Assembly (NCBI RefSeq): GCF_004801405.1
Contig: NZ_SSOB01000023.1
Span: 1 to 64,000 of the forward strand
Reading direction: 5' to 3'
DNA length: 64,000 nucleotides
Source: Cohnella fermenti
Lineage (GTDB): Bacteria > Bacillota > Bacilli > Paenibacillales > Paenibacillaceae
Position 1 is the stretch's first letter. Each line of letters opens with the position of its first letter. The notes under the pieces were generated by a model. The model searched no databases and was not told the origin of the DNA. It saw only the letters and a list, made by a program, of their open reading frames with translations. The position numbers were made by a program, and so were the translations under genes. Shown piece by piece: positions 8,038 through 17,293 of this stretch.

Positions 8038-10515
8038 CTACCAAGTAATCTCGATCGTACCGGTCAATCCGCCCAGCACAAGCTTGTCCCCTTGGCGCGC
8101 ACCGGCCAGAGCCAACGAACGCTCGCCCAGCTTCACCTCGACGCGCCCGTCCGCGAGCGCTTGCAGCGGAGGATAGATCGCGATCCGCGCGTTGCGCAGA
8201 TTCGAAACCGTCAGCTTGCGCGTCGTAAGATTGTGGAGGAAGCGCTTGATGTCCGTCGGCACAGCCGACAGCTCGCGGCAACCGACGAGCGACGGCTCGG
8301 CCTGATCGACGAATACCCGGCACTCGTCCCGGAATGTCCGGTTCGCTGCGTATTCGGCCTCCCCCGGACCCGCTTCCGTCGTTTGGCCGATCGGAACCGG
8401 GACGCCGTCGGGGAATCGCAGCGACAGCTTCACGGACGTATCCTGCTTGCAGCCGGCGAGGACGAATCCGTTATCCTTGCGCGAGACGAACAGCAGCGCG
8501 GAAGGCGATTCGGCCGCGCGCTTCTCTTGCCGGATCGCATAGCCGAAATCCCGAAGCAGAGAACGGGCAAGCGCCGCAGTGTCGGCATAGCCGCCCTCCT
8601 GGCGAACCGGAAGGTGCGTGACTCCCGCGTCGCGATAAGGCAGCGAACCGCGAATCCACGCGACGATGCCGCCGTTCCATTCCGGCCGCGCGCGGCTAAG
8701 GGCGAACGCCCGACTTTCGCCGCCTTGGCGAGCGATCGCCCGAACGTTCGTGAACGGGTCCGGCGGCTCGGCGCACGTTTCCCCCAAGCCGCCGGAGGAG
8801 ATGTCCTCGCGATGCAGCAGTGTCGGGAACTCCTTTGCAGCTCCCTTAACCCTGTCCCCCGGAAGCTCGACGACTAATTCGCATTCGCCCGATAACGGTG
8901 GCGCGGCATTGAGATTCAACAGCTTTCGCAGCGTTGCGTCGCGAACGGGTCCGTACAGCAGTGCTTTTCCGCCTCTTTGCACGAAACGTGCGATTCGCCG
9001 AGCTTCGTCGCCCTCTAGCCACCCCGTTGACGAGACCGCGATCGTCCCCCGCAAGGCGTCCTCGTCCGCGCTCGTCAGCCGGCGGAACGCTTCCGAGCTG
9101 ATGACGGTGTTGAGCGGAAGACCTTCGTTAATGGCGTCGCGCGCGAACCAGTCGTGGAAGAATACGTCGCCGGCGCGCTCGGAACCGGCCGCCGCGGCCT
9201 CGTGAAGCTCGTCGAACGGATAGATCCAGGTCAGCAAACCGGGAGCGTCCGGGAAATCCTTCAACGCCCGGCGAATATGAGCCGACACCTCGAGCGCCGT
9301 ATCCTCGGGCAGCTCGCCGCGTTCGGTGTCGATCGTGAGCAGTTCGATGATGCGCGGAGGCTCCAGCTCGCCCTGCTCGTTGATCCGGGCGGCGCTAAGC
9401 GGGCAATAGATATCGTGTGGTTCCCGGTCGTACAGGTCGGTCCATGGATTTTGCCAGAACCACGGGTCGTTCGGATAGAACCGGTAAGGATAGATGTCGC
9501 CGGGCAGCACCGCAATTCTCGACAGGTAGCCGGCCATCTCCAGCCCGAAGTCGTAATTGAGCGCTCCCCACGGCGAGTTCGGAGGCGGGTATTCGAGATA
9601 GCCTCTGCGATAAAGCTCCCTCAGCGGAATGCCGTCCTTCGCCAGATCCATGCCCGTCCCAAAGTTCGTGCCCCGGATCTCAGTGCGATACTCCGGACAT
9701 TCCCGTTTAAAGCAATCCCAGAACGAGAGCACCTTGGCGGACAGCTCCTTCTGATCCGCGATGCCGAGCCGGCTGCCGTTATAATTGGCTCCCAAGTAAG
9801 TCCAAGGAAAATACGAGAGGGCGAAACCGTTGGAAAACCAGATGTAATCGAAGCCCATTGCCGGCAAAAAGCTCGAACATTGCTTGCCCAGAAACTCGCC
9901 AAATGGCGTGCCGTCCGGTATGCCTTCCGGATACGCGGCGTAACGCGTCTGATCGCCGTTAAGCTTCGCCCATGGGCAGACGACGGTATAGTCGGCCTTC
10001 AAGGCAACGAACGAGCCGCCGAGTTCGGCGCGATTAATCTCCGGATGACGCTTGTACTTGAAGTCGGAATACGCGAACTCGGGACCCGCGTCGAACGTCG
10101 CTCCGACTTCCAGGCGCAGGCCGTATCGCTCTGTCGCGACGCGTTTGAGCGTCCCGACGATCGTTCGAAGATCCGCGTAGGTCATCGCGACCGGATCATC
10201 ACGGTAGACAATAGCGGTCTTCGGATCGTCTTTGCCTTTTGTAATGTGGGAGAACGTCCATTCGTTGGCGAAGCCGATATACTTCGCCCATTCGAGTTCC
10301 CTGCCCGAATCGCCGTCCCATTCCAGGATCTCGCTGCCGTCGGCCGTCCACAGCAGCACGGACGCCGCCTCCGATAACCCGATCAGGGGCAGCCATTGGC
10401 GTATCGCTTCCCCGCAGACCCGCTCGATCGCTTCCGGCTCCAGACTTGTGAACGGCTTCAGGCTCATCTCCAACGTAATCCGCCGCAGCAAGCGCCGTGT
10501 CTTCTCTACATGCAT
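8038..10515 (-). CDS. Uncharacterised 825-aa protein, possible glycoside hydrolase
   Basis: No family is recognised with confidence. The open frame reaches 10638, but AGGAGGAGAGCGAAG directly precedes the ATG at 10513-10515, so the protein starts MHVEKTRRLLRRITLEMSLKPF. It has no signal peptide and appears cytoplasmic. The first about 420 residues are rich in Trp/Tyr (FDYIWFSNGFALSYFPWTYLG), as in TIM-barrel glycosidases. A middle section (about 500-590, with WLEGDEARRIARFVQRGGKALLYGPV) resembles the glutamine-amidotransferase-like domain of GH42-type beta-galactosidases. The C-terminus is beta-rich. Its place at the head of a sugar transporter operon suggests it acts on the imported sugar. 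Confidence 0.7.
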   Translation of the reverse strand: MHVEKTRRLLRRITLEMSLKPFTSLEPEAIERVCGEAIRQWLPLIGLSEAASVLLWTADGSEILEWDGDSGRELEWAKYIGFANEWTFSHITKGKDDPKTAIVYRDDPVAMTYADLRTIVGTLKRVATERYGLRLEVGATFDAGPEFAYSDFKYKRHPEINRAELGGSFVALKADYTVVCPWAKLNGDQTRYAAYPEGIPDGTPFGEFLGKQCSSFLPAMGFDYIWFSNGFALSYFPWTYLGANYNGSRLGIADQKELSAKVLSFWDCFKRECPEYRTEIRGTNFGTGMDLAKDGIPLRELYRRGYLEYPPPNSPWGALNYDFGLEMAGYLSRIAVLPGDIYPYRFYPNDPWFWQNPWTDLYDREPHDIYCPLSAARINEQGELEPPRIIELLTIDTERGELPEDTALEVSAHIRRALKDFPDAPGLLTWIYPFDELHEAAAAGSERAGDVFFHDWFARDAINEGLPLNTVISSEAFRRLTSADEDALRGTIAVSSTGWLEGDEARRIARFVQRGGKALLYGPVRDATLRKLLNLNAAPPLSGECELVVELPGDRVKGAAKEFPTLLHREDISSGGLGETCAEPPDPFTNVRAIARQGGESRAFALSRARPEWNGGIVAWIRGSLPYRDAGVTHLPVRQEGGYADTAALARSLLRDFGYAIRQEKRAAESPSALLFVSRKDNGFVLAGCKQDTSVKLSLRFPDGVPVPIGQTTEAGPGEAEYAANRTFRDECRVFVDQAEPSLVGCRELSAVPTDIKRFLHNLTTRKLTVSNLRNARIAIYPPLQALADGRVEVKLGERSLALAGARQGDKLVLGGLTGTIEITW

Positions 10516-10831
10516 CTTCGCTCTCCTCCTGGTCATACGACTTGCCCATTGTTCAACGAATTCGGACACGCTCCGGCGGCTTTCCTCGGCAGAAGTCCGG
10601 GTCGCGCGCATGTCGTAGTTTAGTATAAAAGCAGTCAAGAGCGGCCGATATGTTCCATTTTTGCGATCGTTGCTCTATATTAACTCTTTGTTACACAACG
10701 CCCAAGCGCATTGCTCGACTAGCTAATAGATCAACAAAATGTTAAGGCTTTATCGTTTACGGGCCGATTCCGAGAACTTACGGTTAAAGGGAAGCGTTCG
10801 CAACGCGATTCTATCCCTAGGAGGCAAGATA
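10516..10831. other. Divergent intergenic region
   Basis: This 316-bp stretch lies between the divergent 825-aa and modular-enzyme genes. It contains only short read-through extensions of both frames, and no convincing -35/-10 pair or operator was found. AGGAGG at 10819-10824 is the ribosome site of the plus-strand gene. Confidence 0.5.
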
Positions 10832-13800
10832 ATGAAAGTGCTCAAGCTTATGAAACCCGCGGCACTATGGCTGTTCTCCGTTTCGTTGGTCGTCGGCTCT
10901 GCCGCAGCGAGCATCGGCCGTATGCAGACGGCCAACGCGGCGCCCGACACCCCCGCGACAGTATTGACGGTGGATGCATCAACGATCGTCGCTCCGCTTA
11001 AGAAGGAAATGAGGGGCACCAACATCGGCTTATGGACGAGCAGTTCGTTCTACCCCGTAAGCAGCCGTTCGCAACAGTACGTCAACATGATCAAGGAAGC
11101 CGGCATCTCGTTAATCCGATTCCCTGCGGGAGCCGAAGCGGATTACGCATATTGGGACCGAACCAATGCCTCCCCCTGGTACGAAGCCCCAAGTCCCTAT
11201 ACTCGCACGATAACCGCCGACATGCTCGACAGCTACATGAGCCTCGTTCGCGAAGTGGGGGCTGAGCCGTTCATCACGGTCAACGCCAAATTCGACGACA
11301 AGGCAATGGCCGCGGACATGGTGCGTTACGCCAACGTCGAGAAGGGGTACGGCATCAAGTACTGGGAGATCGGCAACGAACCTGAATTTTTCGCTGCTCC
11401 GGACAATGTAACCCCTCTCGAATATGCGGCAAGAATCAAGGAATACAGCGACGCAATGAAGGCGGTCGATCCAAGCATCGTCATCGTCGGTCCGGCCAAC
11501 GCGCAGCCTACTCAATTCGAGGACTGGACGAAGCCGATCTTGTCCTATTTGAACGATAACGGCTCCCCGGTGAATGCAATCTCGACGCACTGGTACCCGC
11601 TCTGGGGCGGCCAGACGAATACCGCCTCCTCATCCTACCCGTCAATCGACAACTTGCTGGCATTCGACGGGCCGGATTACGCCAATTCCTATATCAGTTG
11701 GGCGAACAAGTTCACCGATACGACGCCGACGGACAATCTGGTCAGCTACCGCGATACGTATACGGACAACGCGCTGATCGGAATAACCGAGCTCGGCCAA
11801 GTAACCGGCGGCGAAGAAGGCGCCGGCATAGGCAACACGATGGCCGGAGCGTTATGGCTTGGGGACGTTATTGGCCGGCTCGCCTATCATCAGGTCGACT
11901 TCCTCACCCAGTTCCTGCTGCAAGGCGGGCAGGCTTACGCCCTCATGGACGACAACAAGAACGTCAGGCCCGCTTATTATCTCTACCCGATGCTGAAGCG
12001 CTATTTCGGAGATCAAATGGTTCAGTCGGCCTCCGGCGACGATCAGAACTTCACGATCTGGGCGACGAAGCGCACGGGAGAGGACGACAAGCTGTATCTC
12101 ATGGTTATTAACAAAAATCAAACCGAAAGCCTTCCCGCCGAGATCGACTTATCCGGCTTTGCGCCCGAAGCTACCGCCTCCAGTTGGGTGCTGAACGCAC
12201 CGAGCATCAATTCCGTCTCCGGAGCAAGCATCAACGGCATGCAGATCGGAGCGGACGGTACCTTGCCGGACATCTCGGGCAATATCGTCTCCGGCGTATC
12301 CGACAGCTTCACCCAAGCCTATCCGGCACATTCCGTCACGATGATCGAACTGACGAGAGCCGGCTCCGCACAGCAGAAGCCGGCTCGTTTCTTGGGCCAA
12401 TATGCGGAGGGCGTCAACGAACGAAAGACGGCGACCGATTGGCCCGGAACGGTCGGGGATACACCGCAAGGATGGGGCAAAATCTACCGGACTGCAACCG
12501 CCAGTTGGAACGTCAATCTCCCAGCCGAAGCCGAATACACCTTCTCAATCCGTGCCTATGGCGAAGGAGACGCGCCGTCCTTCCAAGTAAAGCTGGATGG
12601 AGAGCCCGTGCCTGACGCAACATTCGCTGCCGGAAGCGGGTGGCAGACATATGAAGGCGGCTTGGGCACGGTTGCGGCCGGACCGCACACGTTCGAGGTC
12701 TATAATAATAGCGCCGCAGGACAAACAAATATTGATATCGCATATGCGGATATCGCCGGCGCTGCCCCGGGAGCATTCGGACTGACTGCTCCTGCAGATG
12801 GAGCGACCGTACCGTCGACGATCGTCACGCTGGATTGGAAGCAATCTGTCGGCAGCCTGGCGTACGCCCCGCAAGGCGCGGACAACTACACGCTGATCGT
12901 GGCCGACAACCCGCAATTGACCAATCCGGTCCTGCATACGACCGTGCAATCGACATCCTATGAACTGAACTCCCTGGACGGAGAGAAGACTTATTATTGG
13001 ACCGTCATCGCCTCCAACGCCAACGGCGCAACACAAGCTGATTCCTTGTATAGCTTCACGACGCCGGAACTGGTTGTGCCCGACTCCCCGGCTCGTTACC
13101 CCGGACGGTTCGCGAGCGGCATGAACGAGCGGAAGCAGCCGACCGACTATCCGGGATCGGCCGAACAAACGCCGCTTGGCTGGGGTAAGCTATGGCGGAC
13201 CGCGACCGCGGAATGGCCGGTCTACATCCCGGTAACCGGACAATACGACTTCGTGCTCCGTGCCTTCGGCGAAGGGGAATCCCCGTCCTTCCAGGTCAAG
13301 ATCGACGGTCAGAACGTGACCAACGGAACCTTCTCGCCCGGCACGAGCTGGGGCAGCTATAGCGGAAGCTTCGGCACGATTCCCGCGGGCTTGCACTTCG
13401 TGCAGATCACGAACAATAGCGCCAGCGGCGTTACGAATATCGGTATTGCCCATATCGATATTCTCGGCGCAGCGCCCGGCAAGTTCGGGCTGACTTCGCC
13501 GGTCAACCAATCGAACGCATATTCCACAACCGTTACGCTCGATTGGACCCAGAACGACAACGGCGGACCGCACGCACCGTTCGGAGCCGAGAGCTACAAG
13601 GTGCTCGTGGCGGACAACGCGGCGTTCAACAATCCGACCGTCGACGCCACGGTGACGGGAACGACTTATCAGGCGGACAATCTTCAGCCCGATACCGACT
13701 ACTATTGGACCGTAATCGCCGCGAACGCGAACGGGACGACGAGAGCCGTCTCTCCGTTCAAATTCACGACGCCCTCCCATTATGTGCCTGTCGGCCCTGC

Positions 13801-16153
13801 TCGCTACTTCGCGCAATTCGCCGATGCGATCAATGAGCGCCGAACGTCTGCCAATTATCCGGGCACCGCGTCGGAGACGCCGCAGGGCTGGGGCAAAATT
13901 TATCGAACCGCGACCGGCACGTGGACCGTGAACTTCCCCGCCGCCGGAACATACGCCTTCACCGTCCGCGCTTACGGCGAAGGATCGACAGCGCACTTCC
14001 AGGCGCAGCTCGACGGACAGACCTTGCCTAACACGGATTTCGCACCGGGCGCCGCCTGGTCCGACTACTCGGGCAACGTCACGGTCGACGAGGCCGGCAA
14101 TCATACGTTCGGCTTGCTGAACGACAGCGCGACGGCCGGTCATAACATCGACGTTGCGTACATCGACTTCATGGGCGCCGCCCCCGCTCCCTTCTCTCTG
14201 ACGGCGCCTGCGGACAACGAATTGATCAACGTACCGTCGGTTACGCTCGACTGGACGCAACACTTGGGGGACTTGACTTACTCGCCGCAGGGTGCGGCCG
14301 ATTATACGGTCTTCGTTGCGGACGACGCGCAATTCGAACATATCGTTGCGCAGGCGACGACAAGCGCGACAACGCACACCTTCGAACACTTGCCGAGTCT
14401 GACGACTTATTATTGGCAAGTAACGGCAACCAACGCCAACGGTTCCCTAGCGTCAACTCAGACGTTCCGGTTCTCGACGGGGGATTACGTGCAACCGTCG
14501 CTCGCCACGCTGACCGGTCCGACCTCGGCGCTCGTCGGTCAATCGCTGGACTTCGACATTGGCGTCTCCATCGCCAGCCTGCAATCCGACGGCACCGCCG
14601 CGGAACCGAACTTCAGCCCGCCTGGCGGTACGTATACCGCGGCTCAAACCGTATCGATCGCGTCGGCGACGCCAGGCGCGGAAATTCGCTATACGGTGGA
14701 CGGAAGCACGCCGACCGCTACTTCCGCCTTGTATACGGGCCCGATTCAAGTGTCGGAGACGAAGACGCTGACAGCCATCGCCTTCAAATCCGGCATGAGC
14801 GCTTCGACCGCGGCCGCCGCGACGTATACGATCTCGCTGCCCCCAAGCGAGCCGGTCGGCTATACCTACTGCGCGAGCGAGTTCGGCACGTGCGCATTCG
14901 ACGGTACGGCCAGCGTCGCCTTCGGCGCAAGCGGCTCCTATTATTACGGCACGTTTACCGATAGCGTCGTCTGCTCGACCGGCAACTTCGGCGGAGATCC
15001 GGCGTATAACAAAGCCAAAAAATGCTATTACAACCTGCAAGATGAGACGCAGGAGGTAGCCGTTCTCTCCTACGGGCAACCGAACGATGCGTTGACTTCC
15101 GCCTCCGACGGGTTAGGCGGTCTCTTCTCCATAATGGAAGCGATCGTAGATTACGACCCGGCCTATATTCAGTTCGCAACCGAGACGAATCTGGACGGGG
15201 ATCTGGTATTGAGCGATCAAGCAATCGGCAATCTGAAGCCGGGCTTCCAGGTACTCGCAACGGGAGTCAAACCGCTAGAGGGCGAGTTATATATCGTCAT
15301 CGCGCGCACGGAAGCCACAGAACCGGTGAACGGCACCATGTTCGCGCTGCACGGCAACGTCCGGCCCGATCTCTCCGCCTCGGGCAATACCGTCGTCGCC
15401 TTGGCGAAAGCCGACGTCTCCAATGACGGGGACATGACGGAGCTAGGCGTCGGCTCGGCTTCCATCCAGCTACATGTCGCTCTCGCAGACAAGAACGCGT
15501 TGGAAGCCGTCATCGCGAGCGCGAACCAATTGATCGCCGCGGCCGTACCGGGTGCCGCTCCGGGTCAATACCCTGCCAATGCCATCGTTACGTTCCAGGC
15601 TGCCATTAGTGCCGCCATCGCTGTGAAGAACGATCCCAACGCTTCGCAATCGGCCGTATCCGCCGCAACCGCGGCGCTGCAAGCCGCAATGCAGGCATTC
15701 TCCGGCAGCGTCGTTCCGCCGGCGCTCGCGGACAAGACAGCGTTGCAGCAAACGGCTCAGCGGGTGCAAACCAAGCTCGCCGCCGCCTCGACCGGAACGA
15801 AGATCGGCCAATATCCGGCAAGCGCCATTCAAACGTTGCAACAAGCCTTGCAAGCCGCGCAAGCCGTTCTTCAGGCATCTGGCACGACTCAAACCCAGGC
15901 CGACGACGCCGTCTCCGCCCTGAACGGGGCATGGAACGATTTCGCGGCGCAGATCGTCTCCTTGATTCCGGGCCAAGGCGCCGTTACGATCCGAGACTTG
16001 TCGATCCTCGCCAAATACTATGGCATCACATCGGACGACACCGAGCACTGGTCCTACGTAGATAAAGCGGACTTATTCGGCAGCGGAAGCATCTCGATCG
16101 TAGAACTGGCTGCCGTCGCGCGCATGATCGTATCGCAATGGCTCGAACAATAA
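10832..16153 (+). CDS. Giant secreted modular glycoside hydrolase (arabinofuranosidase-like) with dockerin-like C-terminus
   Basis: The frame is open from 10739, but AGGAGGCAAGATA directly precedes ATG 10832, giving 1773 aa that begin with a signal peptide (cleavage near ANA-AP, about 35). Domains in order: clan-A TIM barrel (about 40-510; candidate acid/base Glu183 in WEIGNEPEF and nucleophile Glu320 in GITELGQ, GH51-like); three repeats of a beta-sandwich carbohydrate-binding-like module (starting near 517, 750 and 987; GWGK(I/L)(Y/W)RTAT), each followed by an FN3-like module; a chitobiase-C-terminal-like module plus a four-Cys module (about 1256-1400) apparently set inside a cohesin-like domain (about 1225-1548); two FIVAR modules (about 1550 and 1631); and a dockerin-like tail (about 1713-1773). 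The substrate is likely an arabinose-containing plant polysaccharide. The next gene could provide its surface anchor. Confidence 0.85.
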   Translation: MKVLKLMKPAALWLFSVSLVVGSAAASIGRMQTANAAPDTPATVLTVDASTIVAPLKKEMRGTNIGLWTSSSFYPVSSRSQQYVNMIKEAGISLIRFPAGAEADYAYWDRTNASPWYEAPSPYTRTITADMLDSYMSLVREVGAEPFITVNAKFDDKAMAADMVRYANVEKGYGIKYWEIGNEPEFFAAPDNVTPLEYAARIKEYSDAMKAVDPSIVIVGPANAQPTQFEDWTKPILSYLNDNGSPVNAISTHWYPLWGGQTNTASSSYPSIDNLLAFDGPDYANSYISWANKFTDTTPTDNLVSYRDTYTDNALIGITELGQVTGGEEGAGIGNTMAGALWLGDVIGRLAYHQVDFLTQFLLQGGQAYALMDDNKNVRPAYYLYPMLKRYFGDQMVQSASGDDQNFTIWATKRTGEDDKLYLMVINKNQTESLPAEIDLSGFAPEATASSWVLNAPSINSVSGASINGMQIGADGTLPDISGNIVSGVSDSFTQAYPAHSVTMIELTRAGSAQQKPARFLGQYAEGVNERKTATDWPGTVGDTPQGWGKIYRTATASWNVNLPAEAEYTFSIRAYGEGDAPSFQVKLDGEPVPDATFAAGSGWQTYEGGLGTVAAGPHTFEVYNNSAAGQTNIDIAYADIAGAAPGAFGLTAPADGATVPSTIVTLDWKQSVGSLAYAPQGADNYTLIVADNPQLTNPVLHTTVQSTSYELNSLDGEKTYYWTVIASNANGATQADSLYSFTTPELVVPDSPARYPGRFASGMNERKQPTDYPGSAEQTPLGWGKLWRTATAEWPVYIPVTGQYDFVLRAFGEGESPSFQVKIDGQNVTNGTFSPGTSWGSYSGSFGTIPAGLHFVQITNNSASGVTNIGIAHIDILGAAPGKFGLTSPVNQSNAYSTTVTLDWTQNDNGGPHAPFGAESYKVLVADNAAFNNPTVDATVTGTTYQADNLQPDTDYYWTVIAANANGTTRAVSPFKFTTPSHYVPVGPARYFAQFADAINERRTSANYPGTASETPQGWGKIYRTATGTWTVNFPAAGTYAFTVRAYGEGSTAHFQAQLDGQTLPNTDFAPGAAWSDYSGNVTVDEAGNHTFGLLNDSATAGHNIDVAYIDFMGAAPAPFSLTAPADNELINVPSVTLDWTQHLGDLTYSPQGAADYTVFVADDAQFEHIVAQATTSATTHTFEHLPSLTTYYWQVTATNANGSLASTQTFRFSTGDYVQPSLATLTGPTSALVGQSLDFDIGVSIASLQSDGTAAEPNFSPPGGTYTAAQTVSIASATPGAEIRYTVDGSTPTATSALYTGPIQVSETKTLTAIAFKSGMSASTAAAATYTISLPPSEPVGYTYCASEFGTCAFDGTASVAFGASGSYYYGTFTDSVVCSTGNFGGDPAYNKAKKCYYNLQDETQEVAVLSYGQPNDALTSASDGLGGLFSIMEAIVDYDPAYIQFATETNLDGDLVLSDQAIGNLKPGFQVLATGVKPLEGELYIVIARTEATEPVNGTMFALHGNVRPDLSASGNTVVALAKADVSNDGDMTELGVGSASIQLHVALADKNALEAVIASANQLIAAAVPGAAPGQYPANAIVTFQAAISAAIAVKNDPNASQSAVSAATAALQAAMQAFSGSVVPPALADKTALQQTAQRVQTKLAAASTGTKIGQYPASAIQTLQQALQAAQAVLQASGTTQTQADDAVSALNGAWNDFAAQIVSLIPGQGAVTIRDLSILAKYYGITSDDTEHWSYVDKADLFGSGSISIVELAAVARMIVSQWLEQ
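14600..15040 (+). repeat. Chitobiase-C/Cys-module cassette, copy 1
   Basis: Encodes FSPPGGTYTAAQTVSI... (chitobiase C-terminal-like) followed by a module with four Cys (YTYCASEFGTCAF ... VVCSTGNFGGDPAYNKAKKC). The same two-module cassette occurs twice in the secreted enzyme encoded at 23314-26388. Confidence 0.8.
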
Positions 16154-16170
16154 CGGAAGCAACTTGTATA

Positions 16171-16215
16171 GGAAGACAAAGCATCCGGCGAATCGCAGCG
16201 GGATGCTTTCCTTCC
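16171..16215 (+). terminator. Intercistronic hairpin between the modular enzyme and the cohesin-SLH gene
   Basis: AAAGCATCC (16178-16186) pairs with GGATGCTTT (16201-16209), extended by GGAAG/TTCC. No T tract follows, so it is more likely an mRNA-stabilising or attenuating element than a full terminator, which leaves co-transcription of the two genes possible. Confidence 0.6.
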
Positions 16216-16246
16216 AATCGCAGATAATCGAGAGGAGCTTGCCAGC

Positions 16247-17293
16247 ATGATCCGAAGAAGCGTCGTCCCATTGTTCCTGACCTTGCTCGTCTGCATTCAA
16301 CTTGTGTTCGCCCCAGCCGCTTTCGCGGATGACGAAGAAGCCGTCAATTGGAACGCTGCGTTCCGGTTACAGCTTGAGAATAGGCAAGACGTCATCGAGT
16401 TGTCCCTCTGGGGTGATCAATTGGACGACCTTTACGCCTTCGAGATCGAATTGCTATTCGATTCGGAACGGCTTCACTTCGTTGGAGCCGACATGGCCGG
16501 CCAAGGATTTGACTTAGCGCCTATCGTCGACGGCGGCTCTCTCAAGCTCGTCCATACGAAAGTCGGGGCAGTCGCGGGTGATCAAGGCACCGTCAAACTG
16601 GCGAATCTTCAATTCGAAAGGAAACGAGGAGGAACCGCGACCATATCCGTCAGCCATGCCAGTCTGGTCGATTCGAAGCTTGCGCGACGAGACTTGGGAA
16701 CCGACGCAACGACGACCGTTCCCGCAGCCGTCGGCAAGCTGGTCTGGTCCGACACGAAGGGGCACTGGGCGGCCTCGGCGATAGCCGAGGCTGCGGCGAT
16801 GGGATGGATCAACGGTTATCCGGATGGCACCTTCAAGCCGGATCAGCCGATCACACGTGCCGAATTCGCTTCGTTGCTCGTTCGCGCCCTGAACTTGCCC
16901 TCGAACGCAGACGGTTCGCTTCCGTTCTCGGACCGCATTCCAGAATGGGCGAGCACGGATATCGCGACGGCGTCCATGAACGGCATCGTTTACGGTTACG
17001 AAGACGGCACGTTCCGTCCAACGAATCGAATCGACCGTTCGGAGTTGGCCGTTATGGGTTGGCGATCGTTACTTTCTCCGCCTGCCGTTCCCGAGTTGTC
17101 CGGGACGGACTTCGCAGACGAAGACCAGATCCCGCCGTGGGCCAAACCAGCCGTCGCTTACCTCGTGCAAAAGAAGCTGTTAATCGGCAAGGGCGCGAGC
17201 CGCTTCGACCCGAAGGTCGATGCAACGCGCGCCGAAGCGGTGACGATACTGCTCAGGATCGTACACGCGAAGGAAGAGAGAAATTATCTTTGA
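16247..17293 (+). CDS. Cell-surface anchor: cohesin-like domain + three SLH domains
   Basis: This 348-aa protein has a signal peptide (1-27, AFA-DD) and a cohesin-like beta-sandwich (about 33-155; IELSLWGDQLDDLYAFEIEL and FDSERLHFVGA match the first strands). Three SLH domains follow (about 168-215, 225-275 and 288-340; WINGYPDGTFKPDQPITRAEF, VYGYEDGTFRP, RFDPKVDATRAEA), which bind pyruvylated secondary cell-wall polymer. It lies 93 bp after the enzyme with a dockerin-like tail on the same strand. By analogy with cohesin-SLH anchors of cellulosomes it may hold that enzyme at the cell surface; this is inference. Confidence 0.82.
   Translation: MIRRSVVPLFLTLLVCIQLVFAPAAFADDEEAVNWNAAFRLQLENRQDVIELSLWGDQLDDLYAFEIELLFDSERLHFVGADMAGQGFDLAPIVDGGSLKLVHTKVGAVAGDQGTVKLANLQFERKRGGTATISVSHASLVDSKLARRDLGTDATTTVPAAVGKLVWSDTKGHWAASAIAEAAAMGWINGYPDGTFKPDQPITRAEFASLLVRALNLPSNADGSLPFSDRIPEWASTDIATASMNGIVYGYEDGTFRPTNRIDRSELAVMGWRSLLSPPAVPELSGTDFADEDQIPPWAKPAVAYLVQKKLLIGKGASRFDPKVDATRAEAVTILLRIVHAKEERNYL

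Noticed and set aside
13190..14419. 409-codon minus-strand frame opposite the modular enzyme
   Set aside because: It mirrors the repeated CBM/FN3 modules of the plus-strand gene, is Arg-rich and lacks a ribosome site.
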